Positions 36,201-51,200 of a stretch of DNA of 60,000 nt are shown here, in pieces. The stretch is from NCBI RefSeq assembly GCF_932526225.1, contig NC_064046.1, forward strand, positions 4,466,001 to 4,526,000. Reading direction: 5' to 3'. Each line of letters begins with the position of its first letter. Position 1 is the stretch's first letter. This DNA comes from Nematostella vectensis (Eukaryota > Cnidaria > Anthozoa > Actiniaria > Edwardsiidae). The position numbers were made by a program, and so were the translations under genes. The notes under the pieces are model-generated. The model was given only the letters and a program-made list of their open reading frames with translations. It was not told the DNA's origin and did no database searches.

Positions 36201-39200
36201 TACTATGTCAACATTAACACCATCCTATCATTATCACCCGTTGTCTTTACTTCCACGCATCGGCATATTTCTTCTCCTACTATGTCAACATTAACACCAT
36301 CCTATCATTATCACCCGTTGTCTTTTCCACGCATCAGCATATTTCTTCTTCTACTATGTCAACATTAACATCATCCTATCATTATCACCCGTTGTCTTTT
36401 CTTCCACGCATCAGTATACTTCTTCTTCTACTATGTCAACATTAACACCATCCTATCATTATCACCCGTTGTCTTTTCGTCCACGCATCAGCATATTTCT
36501 TCTTCTACTATGTCAACATTAACACCATCCTATCATTATCACCCGTTGTCTTTACTTCCACGCATCAGCATATTTCTTCTTCTACTATGTCAACATTAAC
36601 ACCATCCTACCATTATCACCCGTTGTCTTTTCTTCCACGCATCGGAATATTTCTTCTTCTACTATGTCAACATTAACATCATCCTATCATTATCACCCGT
36701 TGTCTTTTCTTCCACGCATCAGTATACTTCTTCTTCTACTATGTCAACATTAACACCATCCTATCATTATCACCCGTTGTCTTTACTTCCACGCATCAGT
36801 ATATCTCTTCTTGTACTATGTCAACATTAACACCATCCTATCATTATCACCTGTTGTCTTTTCTTCCATGCATCAGCATATTTCTTCTTGTACTTGATGT
36901 CAACATTAACACCATCCTATCATTATCACCCGTTGTCTTTACTTCCACGCATCAGTATATCTCTTCTTGTACTATGTCAACATTAACACCATCCTATCAT
37001 TATCACCCGTTGTCTTTTCTTCCACGCATCAGCATACTTCTTCTTCTACTATGTCAACATTAACACCATCCTATCATTATCGCCCGTTGTCTTTTCTTCC
37101 ACGCATCGGCATATTTCTTCTTCTACTATGTCAACATTAACACCATCCTATCATTATCACCCGTTGTCTTTACTTCCACGCATCAGTATACTTCTTCTTC
37201 TACTATGTCAACATTAACACCATCCTATCATTATCACCCGTTGTCTTTACTTCCACGCATCAGCATATCTCTTCTTCTACTTGATGTCAACATTAACACC
37301 ATCTTATCATCATCACCCGTTGTCTTTTCTTCCACGCATCAGTATATCTCTTCTTCTACTATGTCAACATTAACACCATCCTATCATTATCACCCGTTGT
37401 CTTTTCTTCCACGCATCAGCATATTTCTTCTTCTACTTGATGTCAACATTAACACCATCCTATCATTATCACCCGTTGTCTTTACTTCCACGCATCAGTA
37501 TATCTCTTCTTGTACTATGTCAACATTAACACCATCCTATCATTATCACCCGTTGTCTTTTCTTCCACGCATCAGCATATTTCTTCTCCTACTATGTCAA
37601 CATTAACACCATCCTATCATTATCACCCGTTGTCTTTACTTCCACGCATCAGTATATCTCTTCTTCTACTATGTCAACATTAACACCATCCTATCATTAT
37701 CACCCGTTGTCTTTTCTTCCACGCATCAGCATACTTCTTCTTCTACTTGATGTCAACATTAACACCATCCTATCATTATCACCCGTTGTCTTTACTTCCA
37801 CGCATCAGTATACTTCTTCTTCTACTATGTCAACATTAACACCATCCTATCATTATCACCCGTTGTCTTTACTTCCACGCATCGGCATATTTCTTCTTCT
37901 ACTATGTCAACATTAACACCATCCTATCATTATCACCCGTTGTCTTTACTTCCACGCATCGGCATATTTCTTCTCCTACTATGTCAACATTAACACCATC
38001 CTATCATTATCACCCGTTGTCTTTTCTTCCACGCATCAGCATATTTCTTCTTCTACTATGTCAACATTAACATCATCCTATCATTATCACCCGTTGTCTT
38101 TTCTTCCACGCATCAGTATACTTCTTCTTGTACTATGTCAACATTAACACCATCCTACCATTATCACCCGTTGTCTTTTCGTCCACGCATCAGCATATTT
38201 CTTCTTCTACTATGTCAACATTAACACCATCCTATCATTATCACCCGTTGTCTTTACTTCCACGCATCAGCATATTTCTTCTTCTACTATGTCAACATTA
38301 ACACCATCCTACCATTATCACCCGTTGTCTTTTCTTCCACGCATCGGAATATTTCTTCTTCTACTATGTCAACATTAACATCATCCTATCATTATCACCC
38401 GTTGTCTTTTCTTCCACGCATCAGTATACTTCTTCTTCTACTATGTCAACATTAACACCATCCTATCATTATCACCCGTTGTCTTTACTTCCACGCATCA
38501 GTATATCTCTTCTTGTACTATGTCAACATTAACACCATCCTATCATTATCACCTGTTGTCTTTTCTTCCACGCATCAGCATATTTCTTCTTGTACTTGAT
38601 GTCAACATTAACACCATCCTATCATTATCACCCGTTGTCTTTACTTCCACGCATCAGTATATCTCTTCTTGTACTATGTCAACATTAACACCATCCTATC
38701 ATTATCACCCGTTGTCTTTTCTTCCACGCATCAGCATACTTCTTCTTCTACTATGTCAACATTAACACCATCCTATCATTATCGCCCGTTGTCTTTTCTT
38801 CCACGCATCGGCATATTTCTTCTTCTACTATGTCAACATTAACACCATCCTATCATTATCACCCGTTGTCTTTACTTCCACGCATCAGTATACTTCTTCT
38901 TCTACTATGTCAACATTAACACCATCCTATCATTATCACCCGTTGTCTTTACTTCCACGCATCAGCATATCTCTTCTTCTACTTGATGTCAACATTAACA
39001 CCATCTTATCATCATCACCCGTTGTCTTTTCTTCCACGCATCAGTATATCTCTTCTTCTACTATGTCAACATTAACACCATCCTATCATTATCACCCGTT
39101 GTCTTTTCTTCCACGCATCAGCATATTTCTTCTTCTACTTGATGTCAACATTAACACCATCCTATCATTATCACCCGTTGTCTTTACTTCCACGCATCAG

Positions 39201-42200
39201 TATATCTCTTCTTGTACTATGTCAACATTAACACCATCCTATCATTATCACCCGTTGTCTTTTCTTCCACGCATCAGCATATTTCTTCTCCTACTATGTC
39301 AACATTAACACCATCCTATCATTATCACCCGTTGTCTTTACTTCCACGCATCAGTATATCTCTTCTTCTACTATGTCAACATTAACACCATCCTATCATT
39401 ATCACCCGTTGTCTTTTCTTCCACGCATCAGCATACTTCTTCTTCTACTTGATGTCAACATTAACACCATCCTATCATTATCACCCGTTGTCTTTACTTC
39501 CACGCATCAGTATACTTCTTCTTCTACTATGTCAACATTAACACCATCCTATCATTATCACCCGTTGTCTTTACTTCCACGCATCGGCATATTTCTTCTT
39601 CTACTATGTCAACATTAACACCATCCTATCATTATCACCCGTTGTCTTTACTTCCACGCATCGGCATATTTCTTCTCCTACTATGTCAACATTAACACCA
39701 TCCTATCATTATCACCCGTTGTCTTTTCTTCCACGCATCAGCATATTTCTTCTTCTACTATGTCAACATTAACATCATCCTATCATTATCACCCGTTGTC
39801 TTTTCTTCCACGCATCAGTATACTTCTTCTTCTACTATGTCAACATTAACACCATCCTATCATTATCACCCGTTGTCTTTTCGTCCACGCATCAGCATAT
39901 TTCTTCTTCTACTATGTCAACATTAACACCATCCTATCATTATCACCCGTTGTCTTTACTTCCACGCATCAGCAAATTTCTTCTTCTACTATGTCAACAT
40001 TAACACCATCCTATCATTATCACCCGTTGTCTTTACTTCCACGCATCAGTATATCTCTTCTTCTACTATGTCAACATTAACACCATCCTATCATTATCAC
40101 CCGTTGTCTTTTCTTCCACGCATCAGCATACTTCTTCTTCAAATTGATGTCAACATTAACACCATCCTATCATTATCACCCGTTGTCTTTACTTCCACGC
40201 ATCAGTATACTTCTTCTTCTACTATGTCAACATTAACACCATCCTATCATTATCACCCGTTGTCTTTACTTCCACGCATCGGCATATTTCTTCTTCTACT
40301 ATGTCAACATTAACACCATCCTATCATTATCACCCGTTGTCTTTACTTCCACGCATCAGTATATCTCTTCTTCTACTATGTCAACATTAACACCATCCTA
40401 TCATTATCACCCGTTGTCTTTTCTTCCACGCATCAGCATATTTCTTCTTCTACTTGATGTCAACATTAACACCATCCTATCATTATCACCCGTTGTCTTT
40501 ACTTCCACGCATCAGTATATCTCTTCTTGTACTATGTCAACATTAACACCATCCTATCATTATCACCCGTTGTCTTTTCTTCCACGCATCAGCATATTTC
40601 TTCTCCTACTATGTCAACATTAACACCATCCTATCATTATCACCCGTTGTCTTTACTTCCACGCATCAGTATATCTCTTCTTCTACTATGTCAACATTAA
40701 CACCATCCTATCATTATCACCCGTTGTCTTTTCTTCCACGCATCAGCATATTTCTTCTTCTACTTGATGTCAACATTAACACCATCCTATCATTATCACC
40801 CGTTGTCTTTACTTCCACGCATCAGTATACTTCTTCTTCTACTATGTCAACATTAACACCATCCTATCATTATCACCCGTTGTCTTTACTTCCACGCATC
40901 GGCATATTTCTTCTTCTACTATGTCAACATTAACACCATCCTATCATTATCACCCGTTGTCTTTACTTCCACGCATCGGCATATTTCTTCTCCTACTATG
41001 TCAACATTAACACCATCCTATCATTATCACCCGTTGTCTTTTCTTCCACGCATCAGCATATTTCTTCTTCTACTATGTCAACATTAACATCATCCTATCA
41101 TTATCACCCGTTGTCTTTTCTTCCACGCATCAGTATACTTCTTCTTCTACTATGTCAACATTAACACCATCCTATCATTATCACCCGTTGTCTTTTCGTC
41201 CACGCATCAGCATATTTCTTCTTCTACTATGTCAACATTAACACCATCCTATCATTATCACCCGTTGTCTTTACTTCCACGCATCAGCATATTTCTTCTT
41301 CTACTATGTCAACATTAACACCATCCTACCATTATCACCCGTTGTCTTTTCTTCCACGCATCGGAATATTTCTTCTTCTACTATGTCAACATTAACATCA
41401 TCCTATCATTATCACCCGTTGTCTTTTCTTCCACGCATCAGTATACTTCTTCTTCTACTATGTCAACATTAACACCATCCTATCATTATCACCCGTTGTC
41501 TTTACTTCCACGCATCAGTATATCTCTTCTTGTACTATGTCAACATTAACACCATCCTATCATTATCACCTGTTGTCTTTTCTTCCACGCATCAGCATAT
41601 TTCTTCTTGTACTTGATGTCAACATTAACACCATCCTATCATTATCACCCGTTGTCTTTACTTCCACGCATCAGTATATCTCTTCTTGTACTATGTCAAC
41701 ATTAACACCATCCTATCATTATCACCCGTTGTCTTTTCTTCCACGCATCAGCATACTTCTTCTTCTACTATGTCAACATTAACACCATCCTATCATTATC
41801 GCCCGTTGTCTTTTCTTCCACGCATCGGCATATTTCTTCTTCTACTATGTCAACATTAACACCATCCTATCATTATCACCCGTTGTCTTTACTTCCACGC
41901 ATCAGTATACTTCTTCTTCTACTATGTCAACATTAACACCATCCTATCATTATCACCCGTTGTCTTTACTTCCACGCATCAGCATATCTCTTCTTCTACT
42001 TGATGTCAGCATTAACACCATCTTATCATCATCACCCGTTGTCTTTTCTTCCAAGCATCAGTATATCTCTTCTTCTACTATGTCAACATTAACACCATCC
42101 TATCATTATCACCCGTTGTCTTTTCTTCCACGCATCAGCATATTTCTTCTTCTACTTGATGTCAACATTAACACCATCCTATCATTATCACCCGTTGTCT

Positions 42201-45200
42201 TTACTTCCACGCATCAGTATATCTCTTCTTGTACTATGTCAACATTAACACCATCCTATCATTATCACCCGTTGTCTTTTCTTCCACGCATCAGCATATT
42301 TCTTCTCCTACTATGTCAACATTAACACCATCCTATCATTATCACCCGTTGTCTTTACTTCCACGCATCAGTATATCTCTTCTTCTACTATGTCAACATT
42401 AACACCATCCTATCATTATCACCCGTTGTCTTTTCTTCCACGCATCAGCATACTTCTTCTTCTACTTGATGTCAACATTAACACCATCCTATCATTATCA
42501 CCCGTTGTCTTTACTTCCACGCATCAGTATACTTCTTCTTCTACTATGTCAACATTAACACCATCCTATCATTATCACCCGTTGTCTTTACTTCCACGCA
42601 TCGGCATATTTCTTCTTCTACTATGTCAACATTAACACCATCCTATCATTATCACCCGTTGTCTTTACTTCCACGCATCGGCATATTTCTTCTCCTACTA
42701 TGTCAACATTAACACCATCCTATCATTATCACCCGTTGTCTTTTCTTCCACGCATCAGCATATTTCTTCTTCTACTATGTCAACATTAACATCATCCTAT
42801 CATTATCACCCGTTGTCTTTTCTTCCACGCATCAGTATACTTCTTCTTCTACTATGTCAACATTAACACCATCCTATCATTATCACCCGTTGTCTTTTCG
42901 TCCACGCATCAGCATATTTCTTCTTCTACTATGTCAACATTAACACCATCCTATCATTATCACCCGTTGTCTTTACTTCCACGCATCAGTATATCTCTTC
43001 TTCTACTATGTCAACATTAACACCATCCTATCATTATCACCCGTTGTCTTTTCTTCCACGCATCGGCATATTTCTTCTTCTACTATGTCAACATTAACAC
43101 CATCCTATCATTATCACCCGTTGTCTTTACTTCCACGCATCAGTATACTTCTTCTTCTACTATGTCAACATTAACACCATCCTATCATTATCACCCGTTG
43201 TCTTTACTTCCACGCATCAGCATATCTCTTCTTCTACTTGATGTCAACATTAACACCATCTTATCATCATCACCCGTTGTCTTTTCTTCCACGCATCAGT
43301 ATATCTCTTCTTCTACTATGTCAACATTAACACCATCCTATCATTATCACCCGTTGTCTTTTCTTCCACGCATCAGCATATTTCTTCTTCTACTTGATGT
43401 CAACATTAACACCATCCTATCATTATCACCCGTTGTCTTTACTTCCACGCATCAGTATATCTCTTCTTGTACTATGTCAACATTAACACCATCCTATCAT
43501 TATCACCCGTTGTCTTTTCTTCCACGCATCAGCATATTTCTTCTCCTACTATGTCAACATTAACACCATCCTATCATTATCACCCGTTGTCTTTACTTCC
43601 ACGCATCAGTATATCTCTTCTTCTACTATGTCAACATTAACACCATCCTATCATTATCACCCGTTGTCTTTTCTTCCACGCATCAGCATACTTCTTCTTC
43701 TACTTGATGTCAACATTAACACCATCCTATCATTATCACCCGTTGTCTTTACTTCCACGCATCAGTATACTTCTTCTTCTACTATGTCAACATTAACACC
43801 ATCCTATCATTATCACCCGTTGTCTTTACTTCCACGCATCGGCATATTTCTTCTTCTACTATGTCAACATTAACACCATCCTATCATTATCACCCGTTGT
43901 CTTTACTTCCACGCATCGGCATATTTCTTCTCCTACTATGTCAACATTAACACCATCCTATCATTATCACCCGTTGTCTTTTCTTCCACGCATCAGCATA
44001 TTTCTTCTTCTACTATGTCAACATTAACATCATCCTATCATTATCACCCGTTGTCTTTTCTTCCACGCATCAGTATACTTCTTCTTCTACTATGTCAACA
44101 TTAACACCATCCTATCATTATCACCCGTTGTCTTTTTGTCCACGCATCAGCATGTTTCTTCTTCTACTATGTCAACATTAACACCATCCTATCATTATCA
44201 CCCGTTGTCTTTACTTCCACGCATCAGCATATTTCTTCTTCTACTATGTCAACATTAACACCATCCTACCATTATCACCCGTTGTCTTTTCTTCCACGCA
44301 TCGGAATATTTCTTCTTCTACTATGTCAACATTAACATCATCCTATCATTATCACCCGTTGTCTTTTCTTCCACGCATCAGTATACTTCTTCTTCTACTA
44401 TGTCAACATTAACACCATCCTATCATTATCACCCGTTGTCTTTACTTCCACGCATCAGTATATCTCTTCTTGTACTATGTCAACATTAACACCATCCTAT
44501 CATTATCACCTGTTGTCTTTTCTTCCACGCATCAGCATATTTCTTCTTGTACTTGATGTCAACATTAACACCATCCTATCATTATCACCCGTTGTCTTTA
44601 CTTCCACGCATCAGTATATCTCTTCTTGTACTATGTCAACATTAACACCATCCTATCATTATCACCCGTTGTCTTTTCTTCCACGCATCAGCATACTTCT
44701 TCTTCTACTATGTCAACATTAACACCATCCTATCATTATCACCCGTTGTCTTTACTTCCACGCATCAGTATACTTCTTCTTCTACTATGTCAACATTAAC
44801 ACCATCCTATCATTATCACCCGTTGTCTTTACTTCCACGCATCAGCATATCTCTTCTTCTACTTGATGTCAACATTAACACCATCTTATCATCATCACCC
44901 GTTGTCTTTTCTTCCACGCATCAGTATATCTCTTCTTCTACTATGTCAACATTAACACCATCCTATCATTATCACCCGTTGTCTTTTCTTCCACGCATCA
45001 GCATATTTCTTCTTCTACTTGATGTCAACATTAACACCATCCTATCATTATCACCCGTTGTCTTTACTTCCACGCATCAGTATATCTCTTCTTGTACTAT
45101 GTCAACATTAACACCATCCTATCATTATCACCCGTTGTCTTTTCTTCCACGCATCAGTATACTTCTTCTTCTACTATGTCAACATTAACACCATCCTATC

Positions 45201-48200
45201 ATTATCACTCGTTGTCTTTACTTCCACGCATCAGTATATCTCTTCTTGTACTATGTCAACATTAACACCATCCTATCATTATCACCTGTTGTCTTTTCTT
45301 CCACGCATCAGCATATTTCTTCTTGTACTTGATGTCAACATTAACACCATCCTATCATTATCACCCGTTGTCTTTACTTCCACGCATCAGTATATCTCTT
45401 CTTGTACTATGTCAACATTAACACCATCCTATCATTACCACCCGTTGTATTTTCTTCCACGCATCAGCATACTTCTTCTTCTACTATGTCAACATTAACA
45501 CCATCCTATCATTATCACCCGTTGTCTTTACTTCCACGCATCAGTATACTTCTTCTTCTACTATGTCAACATTAACACCATCCTATCATTATCACCCGTT
45601 GTCTTTACTTCCACGCATCGGCATATTTCTTCTTCTACTATGTCAACATTAACACCATCCTATCATTATCACCCGTTGTCTTTACTTCCACGCATCGGCA
45701 TATTTCTTCTCCTACTATGTCAACATTAACACCATCCTATCATTATCACCCGTTGTCTTTTCCACGCATCAGCATATTTCTTCTTCTACTATGTCAACAT
45801 TAACATCATCCTATCATTATCACCTGTTGTCTTTTCTTCCACGCATCAGTATACTTCTTCTTCTACTATGTCAACATTAACACCATCCTATCATTATCAC
45901 CCGTTGTCTTTTCGTCCACGCATCAGCATATTTCTTCTTCTACTATGTCAACATTAACACCATCCTATCATTATCACCCGTTGTCTTTACTTCCACGCAT
46001 CAGCATATTTCTTCTTCTACTATGTCAACATTAACACCATCCTACCATTATCACCCGTTGTCTTTTCTTCCACGCATCGGAATATTTCTTCTCCTACTAT
46101 GTCAACATTAACATCATCCTATCATTATCACCCGTTGTCTTTTCTTCCACGCATCAGTATACTTCTTCTTCTACTATGTCAACATTAACACCATCCTATC
46201 ATTATCACCCGTTGTCTTTACTTCCACGCATCAGTATATCTCTTCTTGTACTATGTCAACATTAACACCATCCTATCATTATCACCTGTTGTCTTTTCTT
46301 CCACGCATCAGCATATTTCTTCTTGTACTTGATGTCAACATTAACACCATCCTATCATTATCACCCGTTGTCTTTACTTCCACGCATCAGTATATCTCTT
46401 CTTGTATTATGTCAACATTAACACCATCCTATCATTATCACCCGTTGTCTTTTCTTCCACGCATCAGCATACTTCTTCTTCTACTATGTCAACATTAACA
46501 CCATCCTATCATTATCGCCCGTTGTCTTTTCTTCCACGCATCGGCATATTTCTTCTTCTACTATGTCAACATTAACACCATCCTATCATTATCACCCGTT
46601 GTCTTTACTTCCACGCATCAGTATACTTCTTCTTCTACTATGTCAACATTAACACCATCCTATCATTATCACCCGTTGTCTTTACTTCCACGCATCAGCA
46701 TATCTCTTCTTCTACTTGATGTCAACATTAACACCATCTTATCATCATCACCCGTTGTCTTTTCTTCCACGCATCAGTATATCTCTTCTTCTACTATGTC
46801 AACATTAACACCATCCTATCATTATCACCCGTTGTCTTTTCTTCCACGCATCAGCATATTTCTTCTTCTACTTGATGTCAACATTAACACCATCCTATCA
46901 TTATCACCCGTTGTCTTTACTTCCACGCATCAGTATATCTCTTCTTGTACTATGTCAACATTAACACCATCCTATCATTATCACCCGTTGTCTTTTCTTC
47001 CACGCATCAGCATATTTCTTCTCCTACTATGTCAACATTAACACCATCCTATCATTATCACCCGTTGTCTTTACTTCCACGCATCAGTATACTTCTTCTT
47101 CTACTATGTCAACATTAACACCATCCTATCATTATCACCCGTTGTCTTTACTTCCACGCATCGGCATATTTCTTCTTCTACTATGTCAACATTAACACCA
47201 TCCTATCATTATCACCCGTTGTCTTTACTTCCACGCATCGGCATATTTCTTCTCCTACTATGTCAACATTAACACCATCCTATCATTATCACCCGTTGTC
47301 TTTTCTTCCACGCATCAGCATATTTCTTCTTCTACTATGTCAACATTAACATCATCCTATCATTATCACCCGTTGTCTTTTCTTCCACGCATCAGTATAC
47401 TTCTTCTTGTACTATGTCAACATTAACACCATCCTATTATTATCACCCGTTGTCTTTTCGTCCACGCATCAGCATATTTCTTCTTCTACTATGTCAACAT
47501 TAACACCATCCTATCATTATCACCCGTTGTCTTTACTTCCACGCATCAGCATATTTCTTCTTCTACTATGTCAACATTAACACCATCCTACCATTATCAC
47601 CCGTTGTCTTTTCTTCCACGCATCGGAATATTTCTTCTTCTACTATGTCAACATTAACATCATCCTATCATTATCACCCGTTGTTTTTTCTTCCACGCAT
47701 CAGTATACTTCTTCTTCTACTATGTCAACATTAACACCATCCTATCATTATCACCCGTTGTCTTTACTTCCACGCATCAGTATATCTCTTCTTGTACTAT
47801 GTCAACATTAACACCATCCTATCATTATCACCTGTTGTCTTTTCTTCCACGCATCAGCATATTTCTTCTTGTACTTGATGTCAACATTAACACCATCCTA
47901 TCATTATCACCCGTTGTCTTTACTTCCACGCATCAGTATATCTCTTCTTCTACTATGTCAACATTAACACCATCCTATCATTATCACCCGTTGTCTTTTC
48001 TTCCACGCATCAGCATACTTCTTCTTCTACTATGTCAACATTAACACCATCCTATCATTATCGCCCGTTGTCTTTTCTTCCACGCATCGGCATATTTCTT
48101 CTTCTACTATGTCAACATTAACACCATCCTATCATTATCACCCGTTGTCTTTACTTCCACGCATCAGTATACTTCTTCTTCTACTATGTCAACATTAACA

Positions 48201-51200
48201 CCATCCTATCATTATCACCCGTTGTCTTTACTTCCACGCATCAGCATATCTCTTCTTCTACTTGATGTCAACATTAACACCATCTTATCATCATCACCCG
48301 TTGTCTTTTCTTCCACGCATCAGTATATCTCTTCTTCTACTATGTCAACATTAACACCATCCTATCATTATCACCCGTTGTCTTTTCTTCCACGCATCAG
48401 CATATTTCTTCTTCTACTTGATGTCAACATTAACACCATCCTATCATTATCACCCGTTGTCTTTACTTCCACGCATCAGCATATTTCTTCTTCTACTATG
48501 TCAACATTAACACCATCCTACCATTATCACCCGTTGTCTTTTCTTCCACGCATCGGAATATTTCTTCTCCTACTATGTCAACATTAACATCATCCTATCA
48601 TTATCACCCGTTGTCTTTTCTTCCACGCATCAGTATACTTCTTCTTCTACTATGTCAACATTAACACCATCCTATCATTATCACCCGTTGTCTTTACTTC
48701 CACGCATCAGTATATCTCTTCTTGTACTATGTCAACATTAACACCATCCTATCATTATCACCTGTTGTCTTTTCTTCCACGCATCAGCATATTTCTTCTT
48801 GTACTTGATGTCAACATTAACACCATCCTATCATTATCACCCGTTGTCTTTACTTCCACGCATCAGTATATCTCTTCTTGTACTATGTCAACATTAACAC
48901 CATCCTATCATTATCACCCGTTGTCTTTTCTTCCACGCATCAGCATACTTCTTCTTCTACTATGTCAACATTAACACCATCCTATCATTATCGCCCGTTG
49001 TCTTTTCTTCCACGCATCGGCATATTTCTTCTTCTACTATGTCAACATTAACACCATCCTATCATTATCACCCGTTGTCTTTACTTCCACGCATCAGTAT
49101 ACTTCTTCTTCTACTATGTCAACATCAACACCATCCTATCATTATCACCCGTTGTCTTTACTTCCACGCATCAGCATATCTCTTCTTCTACTTGATGTCA
49201 ACATTAACACCATCTTATCATCATCACCCGTTGTCTTTTCTTCCACGCATCAGTATATCTCTTCTTGTACTATGTCAACATTAACACCATCCTATCATTA
49301 TCACCCGTTGTCTTTTCTTCCACGCATCAGCATATTTCTTCTTCTACTTGATGTCAACATTAACACCATCCTATCATTATCACCCGTTGTCTTTACTTCC
49401 ACGCATCAGTATATCTCTTCTTGTACTATGTCAACATTAACACCATCCTATCATTATCACCCGTTGTCTTTTCTTCCACGCATCAGTATACTTCTTCTTC
49501 TACTATGTCAACATTAACACCATCCTATCATTATCACCCGTTGTCTTTACTTCCACGCATCGGCATATTTCTTCTTCTACTATGTCAACATTAACACCAT
49601 CCTATCATTATCACCCGTTGTCTTTACTTCCACGCATCGGCATATTTCCTCTCCTACTATGTCAACATTAACACCATCCTATCATTATCACCCGTTGTCT
49701 TTTCTTCCACGCATCAGCATATTTCTTCTTCTACTATGTCAACATTAACATCATCCTATCATTATCACCCGTTGTCTTTTCTTCCACGCATCAGTATATC
49801 TCTTCTTGTACTATGTCAACATTAACACCATCCTATCATTATCACCCGTTGTCTTTTCGTCCACGCATCAGCATATTTCTTCTTCTACTATGTCAACATT
49901 AACACCATCCTATCATTATCACCCGTTGTCTTTACTTCCACGCATCAGCATATTTCTTCTTCTACTATGTCAACATTAACACCATCCTACCATTATCACC
50001 CGTTGTCTTTTCTTCCACGCATCGGAATATTTCTTCTTCTACTATGTCAACATTAACATCATCCTATCATTATCACCCGTTGTCTTTTCTTCCACGCATC
50101 AGTATACTTCTTCTTCTACTATGTCAACATTAACACCATCCTATCATTATCACCCGTTGTCTTTACTTCCACGCATCAGTATATCTCTTCTTGTACTATG
50201 TCAACATTAACACCATCCTATCATTATCACCTGTTGTCTTTTCTTCCACGCATCAGCATATTTCTTCTTGTACTTGATGTCAACATTAACACCATCCTAT
50301 CATTATCACCCGTTGTCTTTACTTCCACGCATCAGTATATCTCTTCTTGTACTATGTCAACATTAACACCATCCTATCATTATCACCCGTTGTCTTTTCT
50401 TCCACGCATCAGCATACTTCTTCTTCTACTATGTCAACATTAACACCATCCTATCATTATCGCCCGTTGTCTTTTCTTCCACGCATCGGCATATTTCTTC
50501 TTCTACTATGTCAACATTAACACCATCCTATCATTATCACCCGTTGTCTTTACTTCCACGCATCAGTATACTTCTTCTTCTACTATGTCAACATTAACAC
50601 CATCCTATCATTATCACCCGTTGTCTTTACTTCCACGCATCAGCATATCTCTTCTTCTACTATGTCAACATTAACACCATCCTATCATTATCACCCGTTG
50701 TCTTTTCTTCCACGCATCAGCATACTTCTTCTTCTACTATGTCAACATTAACACCATCCTATCATTATCGCCCGTTGTCTTTTCTTCCACGCATCGGCAT
50801 ATTTCTTCTTCTACTATGTCAACATTAACACCATCCTATCATTATCACCCGTTGTCTTTTCTTCCACGCATCAGCATATTTCTTCTTCTACTTGATGTCA
50901 ACATTAACACCATCCTATCATTATCACCCGTTGTCTTTACTTCCACGCATCAGTATATCTCTTTTTGTACTATGTCAACATTAACACCATCCTATCATTA
51001 TCACCCGTTGTCTTTTCTTCCACGCATCAGCATATTTCTTCTCCTACTATGTCAACATTAACACCATCCTATCATTATCACCCGTTGTCTTTACTTCCAC
51101 GCATCAGTATACTTCTTCTTCTACTATGTCAACATTAACACCATCCTATCATTATCACCCGTTGTCTTTACTTCCACGCATCGGCATATTTCTTCTTCTA